Assembly: GCA_001600875.1 (NCBI GenBank)
Contig: BCLD01000014.1
Span: 714,924-778,923 of the forward strand
DNA length: 64,000 bases
Source of the DNA: Solicoccozyma terricola
Taxonomy: Eukaryota; Basidiomycota; Tremellomycetes; Filobasidiales; Piskurozymaceae
Direction: 5' to 3'
Position 1 is the first letter of the stretch; the number at the start of each line of letters is the position of its first letter. Below are positions 23,406 through 33,494 of the stretch, piece after piece. Under the pieces are notes generated by a model that saw only the letters and a program-made list of their open reading frames with translations, did no database searches and had not been told where the DNA came from. Both the position numbers and the translations under genes were made by a program.

Positions 23406-26400
23406 TTAAAGTTCATTTAGGAATTGTCCAGAACGCTCCCCATTTACAACTGATTGATACAGAAATGTAGATGTGCGGTCCACAGTCAGGGTTGAATTGA
23501 GGTGAAGCTTTTGAATTGGCATCATCCTTCCATGTGTTTCGCTCGTTGCTGTGATGGACATTCTCAGACTCCTTTGAAGTATTGTTGGCGACAAACTACT
23601 ACTCACATACGCCTCATCGTTCCACTCGTACTTCCGAGGAGGACGCTGCCACGTTGCAACGTGGTTGGCGGCCGATTGAGTGTCATTGCGTGGGAGGGGG
23701 AGGATCAGGCCTAATTCGTAGTTGTTACAGCTGGTGGCAGAGGTTCAATTCAAGGGCAGTTTCGAGCGGAGACCTTGGGTTTCGCTTACTAAGTGCGCGG
23801 TACCTTTGCATCCTTCGCCAGGGATCCCCAAGCACTCGGTCCAAAGTTATGGGATCCCATATAAACCCATCCGCCAACGGTCGGGTTCAACAAGGAAAGT
23901 GACTTGTCTGTGTTCGTTGCAGGAACGCTCTCCGAAGACTTCTGACGTCGCATGGCCTCGCGAAGCGTGACGGGTTGAGGTAAGGAGGGTTCGAAAGTAG
24001 CAATTATCATCTGGGGGCGGGATTGTCAATAACAAGCCTCAGCGCTTGTCACGATCTCCCATACCTTGGTATGCATGAATGCGTTGCTTGTCTTGCTATT
24101 AGCATCATAGAAGAGCGATTTCGTGTCGTCGTTAAATTGAGAGCAGAATGTGGTAGTACCGGTCTAATCAAAGAATGGTTGTCAGTCCCCGGAACGTTCT
24201 TACATTCATACACTCACATAAGGCCCTCGATCGGCAGTCTGGAATGTTCGCGCTGAAGGGTACACGATCTTGAGAGGCGGCCAGAACGGCTTGATACCCT
24301 TTTCTTTCTTTGGCCGAAATTGTGTCAGTATGTCCTGAGGAGTCACGCCACTAAAGCATTTGTACAAGTCGCTCATCCATCCGGGTGTTATGCCGCTTAT
24401 TGAGGAGGACTGTGACGGGGATATTCTAGTGGGCACACAGGGGGAAGAGCACGCTTCGCGACACTCACCTGGAACTCCGCGACTACCCTTTCCTTCATAC
24501 CGGGCACCCATCCCTCGGCACGCAACTGCGCACTCAGACCCGTCAACCCCACGCGATTGACGTTTAGATCTCCCGAATGGCTTCCGGCCATCGACAGCAC
24601 CATCCTAAACTTCACTCGCGACCAGTCCCAGTTGTCGTAGCTTGCGAAGCTTTTCTCCGAGCTCAGCGGGATATAGATGGCGTTTGGATGTGCCGTAGCG
24701 AGGTCTTTGAGAGCTTTTCCAACCTTGACCTGCCTCGAAAAGAGGTGCGAAAACACCCGAGCCACTTGGTGAGTTGGTTCGGTGAGCATTGAGATGTCTT
24801 GCGGGTTAAGCGGGAGATCCTGGACGTAGGCAACCTGGAAGATTCCCTTGTTAACTTGAGAAATAGGTACCGCATGGCGACGCCGATCTGCTTACATTCT
24901 CGATCGTCTCCCAATCGTACGGCACCATATTGCCTGACATGGTCACTATCCGGCATCGGCCGTCGTCGTAGAAGATCTGCGAGGGTGGATATCAGCACAT
25001 GTCACAGATGCAATAACACCATGTGCATTCACCTGCATGAATTTCGCGTGCTGAGCACCTCGCAGTCCCGGCAAAAACGCGCCGCATACGGCAGTACCTG
25101 GAGGATAGATGTCGTCTGATCGGATCATGCACGCCGTTCCGTTGAAGCGCTCCGCCTGAGGCTGGTCTACAATAATGACCGGGGTGCGACTCGGATCTGG
25201 AAACATACCCCAAACCCAATCCCAATCCCAGACAAATGAGGCGGCGATAAGGAGGGTAATCGTAGAAGTCTGCGTGATAGTTGTCGGTTAGTGCAGAACA
25301 AAGTGCCAATCGTGTCACACTTACGTCGCCCAATATATCTTTGACGTTGAAGCTCTTGATAGATCTGTCCCTCTCATGTGAGAAAATGTTGAATACCCCT
25401 CTCATCTCTCCGTCCCAGAATCGTTCGTCTGATGGAGAGCTTTCCTTTCTTTTGTCCTTGCTGTCTATCGTCCGGCCACTGGGTAGCGCCGTCACCAATC
25501 CTGTGCCAGTGCCAGAAGTATTTCCGCTCTCTGCATCGCCCTCTACTTTCCTCCTCTTCTTTACCGGTTCGTCTTCCGGTTGCAAACTAGGGCTTTGGGA
25601 ATCATCTTGGTTGACCGTCTGCTCATTATCGTCTTTATCGTCCTCGGAGCCCTGTAGCTGTCCCTCCCCTCTCTCCAGCCTCCATTTCGCTTGACGAGCA
25701 CGTCGCGCTTCTTCGTCGCGCCGTCGGTTCGCGAACAGGGATGAAAGAGTGTTCGTGGATGGTATAGGTTCCGCTCCCTTGTGTCTCAAAGATGCAGGTT
25801 CGGCGTTTCCGTTCGCAGTAGATTTCTCCAGCGTCTCACTCGTTTGACTTTGACTCTGAGTCATGCCGGACATCTTGATATCCCCATCTTCATCTTCCTC
25901 ATCTTCCGTGTCTGCATTGTCCAGCTCAATCTCCTCTTTCGTTTTCTCTCTTAATTTTCTAGTCGGCAACGGAGATAGCGAAGTCGAGGAAGCGCGAGAG
26001 GAAGAGATGGAGATGATCTCTTCGTCCGCCTTTCGTTTACCCTTTGCTTTTTCCGACAAAAGGTGAGAGATGGGCAGGGACGAGTCGGGAGATCTCAAGT
26101 GCGTTCTATCGGAGTTCGAACCGGATGGACGTGCATTTAAGACCGTCGTCGGAATGTCATGTATCTCCCTATGCCATGCCTGCTTTCTAGATTCCTCGAT
26201 AGCGCTACGCGCAATCAATTGCCCCATACAATTCCAGATCAGGCGCCTTGCATTGGCAACCAGAGAGTATGGACGGTCTCACCGTTGTAAAGCAACTTCT
26301 TCATCGTAATCGTCATCTGTTTGGTGAAACGCACGAGCTGCTTCCTGCTCTGCTCCGAGACGAGCTGATTCCGCGAGTGCTCTATGGTTTGAGAAGATGC

Positions 26401-26643
26401 AATATTTCGGGAGGATATGGTCGGATAAGCACAAATGGGTGAATGGTAATCAGAAATGGGTACGACAGGATGATATGTCGTCAAAAACGATGAAAGGATC
26501 GCATAAAGGCAAAGTTTAGCTCAACTTATCAAGGCCCACTGTTGGCAGATCGAAAGCTGTACTCGCCTTTCAAACTCTGGATCGTCACGTTCCAACGCTC
26601 CATCTTCTTCCCCGACGCCGCCATAGGCATGTAGCAAACTCAT
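23406..26643 (-). CDS. TDP1: Tyrosyl-DNA phosphodiesterase 1 with two N-terminal ubiquitin-interacting motifs
   Basis: Removes topoisomerase I peptides and other adducts from DNA 3' ends in the nucleus. Exon 1 (26567-26643) encodes MSLLHAYGGVGEEDGALE; it joins by a GC-AG intron to exon 2 at 26381. Two UIM-like helices result: DPEFERALAESARLG and DYDEEVALQRAIEESRK. A long acidic/Ser-rich linker follows. The phospholipase-D-like half has DGEMRGVFNIFSHERDRS, the first catalytic motif AQHAKFMQIFYDD with SGNMVPYDW, and the second MHTK followed by I-A-T (across an intron). It continues with GGWVYMGSHNFGPSAWG and NYELGLILPLPR. The C-terminus YVTTSETHGRMM resembles the family's PYxxxDTHG ending and runs on to the stop at 23406. 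All frames join, so no break is seen. Confidence 0.9.
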
Positions 26644-27228
26644 TTCGATTGCTCTGCAGGGCAAGTAAGTAGCCGAGCACGTCATTTTAATCTCAATCGA
26701 GCTTCTCCAAGTCTTCCGCGGCTTCACAGGAAAGACGAAGTGGTAGAAACTGACCGACGCGGCCACAAACTTACTGTTGAAGATCCGCGTCACCACCCTG
26801 ATTACGATCGGGAGACCTGATATGCCTGGTCCTAGCTTGAGCCCTAAGCCTCGCAATGAAAGGGACACTGGCAGCACATCAGCGCTGGGATTGCAGAGTT
26901 TGTGGCTGCGGACGTCGGGAGAGGACAACTCTCACCTTCGCCATTCTTCAACATCCTGAACATCGGCTGGAATGTCATCATCGTCGTCGTCTAAGTTGAT
27001 TGTGTCCATTGCGACGATGGCAACGGAGCTTGGTTTCAAAGATGGTCACTCGAAGCACACTGAAGCCTCTAGATGGGCTGTGGACACTGTCACGGATCGT
27101 GTTGGCCGTTGTGCGTGTCGGTCGTTGAGTCGCTGTCGTCAACCATCTATCTCAAACATCGCCGAACCAACTATTTATTACAGACCGCGGAATTCCGGGA
27201 TTCGGGGAGATTTCACGTGGTCAGGAGG

Positions 27229-27264
27229 TCAGGGTGGCGATCAGGGTGGCGATCAGGGTGGCGA
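27229..27264. repeat. TCAGGGTGGCGA x3 tandem repeat
   Basis: Three perfect 12-bp copies in tandem, with a related half copy before them (TCAGGAGG). They lie about 350 bp upstream of the orphan gene start. Confidence 0.9.
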
Positions 27265-27499
27265 ATATTTTGGTGTGTACGACGCAGTCCTATGACAGGT
27301 CGTACCTGACAAGGGACGGTTGCGTCGTGCGCACTGACGAGGATGCAACCAAACGAGATGGGGGATGCGAGTTGCGAGATGGTAGATGGTATAATAGTAT
27401 TCCCTCTCCACCACACAACTCTTCATTCCACAGCAGTAACCTCACCCAAACCTCTCCTCGCAATCCAAAGCCAGCGATATTCAGCGGTGAATACACCCA

Positions 27500-27556
27500 C
27501 CACCACACCACACCACACTACACCACACTACACCACACCACACCACACCACACCAA
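27500..27556. repeat. CCACA-type pentamer repeat
   Basis: About eleven ACACC/CACCA-like pentamers with two CTACA variants, ending some 60 bp before the orphan gene ATG. Probably part of its promoter or leader. It resembles budding-yeast telomere sequence only by composition. Confidence 0.85.
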
Positions 27557-27617
27557 CACACTATACAACACACTACATACGCGCTGGTGACAGCAGCCAG
27601 ACATCAATTCGATCGAC

Positions 27618-28068
27618 ATGAGGTAAGTCGCCATGAGTTCTGTCTGTCTGTCTGCCTTGCCTGCTACACCATCCTGACTTTTACACTCATGCCAGCGGTG
27701 TTACTGCAACCCCCCAGAACATCATCGGGAATGCTCACGTTAGCGTCCTTGCCCAATCCGCAAGCCCTTCCGTGAGCCCCGTGAGCGCCGTAAGCCCTCC
27801 TAAGGGCTTCCACCCTTCTAGCACCGTCTGTGTCTCCAACGCGAAAGGCAGGAGGGAGCCGACCAACACTATGAAGATAAAGGCGACGAAGAAGAAGAAT
27901 GCCGTTGCTTCAGCTCCTAGTGGACAGGTGGCTGCTCCGATAAACCCAGCCCCGACTCAAGCTATCGTTATCAGCGCTTCTCCAGAAGATCAGGCGAGGG
28001 ACAGGCAGAATTTGATAGAGTGCCAGAGACTTATCACGGAAGGTATTCTCGACCGTGTTCAATTGTAG
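27618..28068 (+). CDS. Small orphan protein, function unknown
   Basis: A two-exon model: ATGAG (27618-27622), a GT-AG intron of 73 nt with a CTGAC branch site, then 27696-28068. It yields about 125 residues: a Ser/Val/Pro-rich first third, a lysine cluster (MKIKATKKKNAV) and a charged C-terminal helix, SPEDQARDRQNLIECQRLI, ending GILDRVQL. No signal peptide or membrane segment. The lysine patch could be a nuclear or nucleolar signal. I recognise no family. The in-frame splice, consensus signals and a 124-codon open frame support a real gene, but alternatives such as a longer 5' exon cannot be excluded. Confidence 0.5.
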
Positions 28069-28650
28069 CCAAAGGCTTGACAAACGCGGCCTAGCTTGTC
28101 TTGGAGCAAACGATTGTAGTGGTTATCTTGTTTCGAAATGTCTCTATACTTAGCAATCCGCGCTCCTCCTTTCAACTTACTTTATGCTGCAGCGCATTAC
28201 TAATACCATCCAAAGCTATGCATATTATGGGTATTGAATCAGGTCTAGGTATCTATTAAGCTAATATCAGTATCTCAAGCTATCGACGTATTCCTTTTCA
28301 GTATTGGTGCTATTGGGCATCTGAAGCCGCAAGAAGTGAGGGACCTGCGAAAGCCTGAATTGAATATACAAGAAGCCGGAAGTGGATTGCTTTGTGAGCT
28401 GGCTCCCTGGCCGAATACACGACTACTCGCATCGCATTTATGCTTCATGTACCAGCCATCCGCTTGCTCTTTACGACGGATTCAGCCTGGGAGATGATAT
28501 GTCGGAGGTACGTAGATCGAAATCTAACGCCGGGCCACGAGCCCAAGACGTCATCTTGGCCACGTGGGCTGGATCATTGCATGGACATGTCGGCAGACCT
28601 GCCTCGGTCAGATCGTCAGGCTTCATCGACTCCTGGAAATACTTACGATC
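28069..28650. other. Intergenic region orphan gene - PNG1
   Basis: About 580 bp, A/T-richer in its first half. The open frames overlapping the PNG1 start (28382-28741 and 28564-28947) have no family pattern apart from the PNG1 frame itself. Nothing else seen. Confidence 0.45.
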
Positions 28651-30928
28651 ATGTCCGAGCAATACAATCTATCCAGCCACCGCGCTGAAGAGATCGCGAA
28701 CTCTTACCTTCGTGCGAGATCGCGGAGGGAGCGATCTCTGATATACCCGGAGCTCACATCTACGGATCACGCCAGACTTTCGCAAGCATTAAGTGCGTTT
28801 CACGGTAATGCGCGACTGCAAAGTGCCTTAGGAAGTTACCTCCGTGAATCGAATAGAGAGAGTCGCTTGAGTGACCTTGAGGGCTTGCTGGGCAACCTTA
28901 AGAACATCGTCGACCATTTCGAGGTGCAGGATAATCAGGCGAGTTAGAGAGCTGTGGTCGATGATGAAGCGAGTGCTAACGTTCCAATCGCTGTCTTTAG
29001 AACCTAGCTCTTGACCAAATACCAGAGCAGGTTTATACCGACATGGAAACCATCCTCTCGTCAACCTCTCACAACCCGCCCATCGATCCCGAAGATGCAA
29101 TGGCCATCGCGCTCGTCCGCTGGTTCAAGACATCCTTCATGCAATGGGTAGATCCTGTAAAATGTCCGAAATGTCACGGCACAACCGAGGGGAGCGGTAC
29201 ACTGCTAGGCAATGACATCACCTCCATGGAGAAGACTGGTGGTGCTGGAAGAGTAGAGATCTACAATTGCATCGAAATTCAAAAGGACGGTACGAGAGGA
29301 TGCAAAGGTACGAAACGGTTTCCACGATACAAGTGAGTTTTGTCCATTAAGGGATCTATGATCGTTACTCACGTACTGCCTTCCGGTCAACCGCAGCAAT
29401 GTAAACACCCTCATGCACACCCGTGAAGGCCGGTGCGGCGAGTACGCCAACCTGTTCAATCTCTTCCTCCGCGCCGTTGGTCTCGAAGGTCGCTATGTGT
29501 GGAACTCGGAGGATCACGTTTGGAATGAATACTGGTCCGACGCTCTCGGTCATTGGGTACACTTGGATTCCTGCGAGGGATCTTGGAATCAACCGTTATT
29601 GTATGAACTCGGTTGGGGAAAGAAGCAGGCGTATTGTATCGCTGTAGGACGGCACGGCGTGGAGGATGTAACGAGATGTTATGCGGACGACTGGATGTCC
29701 TGTTGGGAGAGGCGGAGGAGGTTTGATGAACAGGACTTGGCAAGAGTGAGTAAAATACGGCTCGTGGTTTGGAAGGAAGGACGATTGCCCATACAGTTCC
29801 CATTTCAGATACTTCAATCCACAACGGCAAATATGCGCAGCATCCTATCATCGGAGCAACGTCAGCGACTAGCAACGAATGATCACTCACAAGCCCAATG
29901 GGCCTCAGACGGGCGATTGCGACGACTCGCAGCACAGGCAGATGACTCCGCACGCCAAGGCAGACAAAGTGGTACTGCCGATTGGCGAGCAGTCCGAAAG
30001 GAACTTCGCTTAGATACCAATCAACAGTCTCACAGGACACTGAAACGTGAGATCTTGCTGTTTTTTTACTCCAGCATATGCTCGCTGACGTTCCTCCTAC
30101 TAATAGGTGGCAAGATTATCTTTTCCCTCCGAGAGAGCAGCCTTTTGCTGCACACCAGTGGCAGTGCTGCGATAGTCCAGTCGGAAGGTCAAGCCCCTCA
30201 CATTTCCCTTACTCCTTGTGCCACCTCAAGATGCGGATCTGCTTTCGCACCTCCTTGGAAGTTTGATGGTCAATCATTCATATCTGACGTGACATTTCGC
30301 ATCAGCAAATTAGACAGAAGTGCTCAGGGTGCCGATGGCATGGCTTTCGTGTGTTTACTGACTCGTCACGGTATAGATACTGCGCTACTCGGAGGGGATG
30401 GCGCGGGTCTGGGATACTCTGGGCTTGGACAGGCAGGGGATTGGGCAGTGGAAATTGATACTTATCGGAGGTGGGTCACTAATTCTGCTCTGTCGAAAGG
30501 GCGACAACCACTCACGCTCGCGGTATGTGTTCTCCCTTAGTCAAGACTCCTGTGCCGACCCACCGACTCCGCATATCTCTCTTCACTGTCCGCCCAACCC
30601 ACACCATCGTTATGCGGTCGCATGCACAGCAGTTGACTGCATTCCTGACGTCTCTGACTCCTCATGGCGGACAATTACGATTCAGTATGAGGCAAATACA
30701 CGTACGATAACGACCTGGCTAACTATTGATGACGATATCACCAAGTCCTCTAAAAATCACATTATGGACAAGGTCCTGCTATGGCAAGCCACTCTACCCA
30801 GCTCTGTGCAACCCGCTTCGAACGGTATTGCGTATCGACTAGGACTCACTGCGGCGACAGGTGGCTTCGCGCAAGCTGTAAGTGGGCACTCCAAATTGGA
30901 TTTCCTTTCAATTGACCAAGAACTATGA
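28651..30928 (+). CDS. PNG1: Peptide:N-glycanase with a C-terminal L-type lectin domain
   Basis: Cytosolic deglycosylating enzyme of ER-associated degradation, cleaving N-glycans from misfolded proteins. Six exons: 28651-28938 (GC donor), 29001-29332, then from about 29398, 29809, 30107 and 30540 to the stop. The transglutaminase-like core shows zinc ligands CPKC and C-x10-C in YNCIEIQKDGTRGCKG. The triad lies in REGRCGEYANLFN (Cys), SEDHVWNEYW (His) and HLDSCEG (Asp); QPLLYELGWGKK also fits the family. A helical linker follows. The final about 230 residues have a legume-lectin pattern: GADGMAFVCLL, GGDGAGLGYSGL, WAVEIDTY, PPTPHISLH, TITIQYEAN and YRLGLTAATGGF. No N-terminal PUB domain is visible; the first 96 residues are helical and unrecognised. 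Animal enzymes carry a different C-terminal sugar-binding (PAW) domain. Confidence 0.9.
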
Positions 30929-32949
30929 ACTTGCTTCATCAGCATGAGGTGCAATCTTGGATCACCTATGTCGCGCAATAACGAGCACCTGAGATGTGGT
31001 TATACATTCGGCGTGTTACATCGAGACGGTCACGACCTCACGAGACTGACGACATGTCAGCCAAGATCTCATTAGTTCGAACTTGCGGCGGGCGACCCAG
31101 GACTACCAATTGTAATAATGCGGCTCGGAGATAAAACCCTCCCGGAGAATTGTAGCAATCGGTGATCCGACGGCCTATTTCAGTCATTCGTATCACCGTA
31201 GTAAAGGAGAACAATCTTTCCCCTGCGCGCCCCCCAATCTGTCGGCCCAAAAATACTGCTAATAAATCGGCAAAAACGCACGCGTTAGGAACCCGTAAAT
31301 ACCAACCTCAGTTATTCGCACCACACGCACTTGACTGGCAAGAAGGTGATGATGTTTGGGGGAGACTTGCATTATCGCAGGGATATGTGGTAAGAAGCAA
31401 GATGGAAAAATATCTGCCCCTTCATGTCCTCTTCTTGTCTTTCTCTTCACCGAAGGATATTGTTGTTTACCTTCCTCTCATCAGTTGGTCACCAATAAGT
31501 GTTCGGAAGGTTACATTAGCCTTTCCCTCCGGTCAAGTGATTCTTGCTACAACTAACAAGATATTCGGGAGGTCGGCTAGTAGGTCACATTCTTCAATTC
31601 CTTGACTGAACACTCTTGCATGCTAAGTGATACTCCCTGGAGCTTGGCAACCCCAGCAAAACGTGGTGTATTCACGAGTCTCCCTACTTCCAGACCTCTG
31701 AATTGAAAAACAAAAAAGAAACAGACTGGCAGACAGCAAACAAAGATCTTAACCAGCTCAGATTTTGTCAAACAGCCGCACTGATGGGTAAGGACATGTA
31801 CGTGAAACAGTTCTCCTTTCTGCAACACAAGGATTGTCTGGATTGATTGAATAGAATCGAGGAAGCAAGTCCACGTTGCCCAATAAATAACTGCAAACAA
31901 TCTAGATACAACTTTAGCTTGAAACTTCATGGTCGAGCAATCCCCGTCATGCCACTTTGGGTGTCAAACAGCCGTACAGCATTTACCCACGTACGTGCAA
32001 GCCCCATGATGGCATCGACCTCAAAACAGTTTGAAGAAACTTTTGTCTTCTGCTGGTCGTTCTCCATATTATTTAGGAGCTTTCACCCTATTTGTACTAA
32101 AATAATAGCAAGGAGGGCCGGTTTGGAAGAGATTGAAATGACTTGTGGGATACTATACAAGTTAGTATCAGATCTGTCTTCGAATCACTATACATTTAGA
32201 CACTGGAATGGCATATTTAAAGCATGTTCGATGTACTGAGGTAGGGAGCCTGTTATCATTAATTACGTTCATCAAGTGGATAGGGAGAATGTATGCGATG
32301 AAATGATGATCGTCAAGTCAGTGAATTGCAAAATGAGGGAAAGGGAAGCCATAAGGCGGCTCTACCCACCTTTATGTTCGAAGGCACTGGTGAGAACGAA
32401 GAGAAAGTGGTACCTATGTTTGGAGGTTCCCTAGAGAGCGAAGAAATGTGAGAGGAGGGGCGGCTGCGTTGCATCAGGATGATAAAAGGCATCGACCTGC
32501 TATGTTACGGTCCCGCCAACACAAGACGGTGTCAAAAGGTACACCTGGTGCGACTTGCACAGCGCTCACAACTGCACAACCACAAATAACTCAAACAACT
32601 TGGATGACTCAATACGTCACCCAGAACACATTAATGAAGCAGAAGGACTTGGCTGGGCCCAACGAGTTTATTTCCCAGCTACGAGTGTTTTGTTCATTGT
32701 AGATTTAATAACAAAGAAAAGATATTGTTCCATGAGACTAATAGATTGTCGTAATGGTATTCCTAAGATTCCTTCACATGGTACAACATGGCACTTCAAA
32801 CACCAACAATAATGCAGGATGAATTTGAACACTTTTGGGTACGATAAACCGAACAGCTTGTTGTGTTTCAGTGAGAAGATGACTGTCAAGATAGCAGAAC
32901 TTAATCAAAGTTCGCCACTATCATTTCTGCTTCTGACGGTTACCGAATT

Positions 32950-33140
32950 CTTATTAACCTTGTTCCACATGTTGCATCATACAATCTAATTCGGGCTGCT
33001 ACTCTTTCAACTGCAGGAGTTTACTTGATGTTTCGATCTTCTCCAATGATTGAATATGAACCATCTACTCTGGTAACAATTACTTGGATAGGTGCACTAC
33101 ATCAGTTGTGGGTGCAACTATTGGTTTACTGCAAATGAGG
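32950..33140 (+). pseudogene. Nuclear copy of mitochondrial nad5 fragment (NUMT)
   Basis: In one frame the DNA reads [19 protein letters not shown] then [19 protein letters not shown]. This matches the conserved NADH dehydrogenase subunit 5 stretch (HAATMVTAGVYL...RSSP-IEY pattern). After a single-base shift it continues [10 protein letters not shown], the next conserved nad5 block. Weaker similarity to a GLSxYN block appears near 33225-33260. A frameshift, stops and flanking nuclear DNA show a dead insert. It cannot make a complex I subunit. Confidence 0.75.
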
Positions 33141-33323
33141 TAAAATGAACCGGATCCGACATTATTCGAACCTGCAAGATCTACTTCCCAGACTAAAACC
33201 TCTTTCGGCATTTTGTAAGAATGGTCTGTCGCTAAAAGAATATCATACTAGCTTCCGTCCAACCTAGTCCATTACCTTTGCCAAGTGATTCTTTGCTGCA
33301 ACTCAGTGAGTTGGCAACCGGAT

Positions 33324-33494
33324 TAGGGCCCATAACCATTTTTCCGCAATTCCCTTTGACCACACATCATGTGTGCTTGCACACCGGTACTTTGAATTCC
33401 GTCATGGTCCAGCCATAACACTAGGCCCCGTCACCATGCATTCGCCAATTCCTTTCGACCACTTCCCTTGCTGTGTATTGATTGACACACAAGG
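33324..33494. repeat. Degenerate duplicated block, each copy followed by a hairpin
   Basis: Copy A begins at about 33324 and copy B at about 33422. Both read GG-CCC-T-ACCAT, then CG(C)CAATTCC-TT-GACCAC. Copy A runs into the near-perfect palindrome CACACATCATGTGTG (33361-33375). Copy B runs into a hairpin with stem CCTTG+TGTGT against ACACA+CAAGG around an 8-nt loop, with one bulged C (33466-33494). Confidence 0.6.

Larger units (their letters stand above)
26644..27617. other. Divergent intergenic region TDP1 / orphan gene
   Basis: About 970 bp. It holds three 12-bp tandem copies (27229-27264) and a CCACA-type repeat (27500-27556) just before the next ATG. The frames present are low-complexity or on the wrong side; no gene was recognised. 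Confidence 0.5.

Noticed and set aside
23700..23820. Apparent frameshift in TDP1 after the SHNFGPSAWG block
   Set aside because: Using the GTAAGC donor after VPRTY and the CCACCAG acceptor restores the frame to CNNYELGL; no break is needed.
27500..27556. Telomere-like C/A repeat
   Set aside because: It resembles budding-yeast telomeric C1-3A by composition only. It is short, internal, flanked by genes, and basidiomycete telomeres usually use TTAGGG-type repeats.
32540..32700. Possible cox1 fragment (EGLGWAQRVYFPATS resembling the GTGWTVYPPLSS block)
   Set aside because: Only one short, weak similarity without neighbouring cox1 blocks; kept out of the NUMT call.
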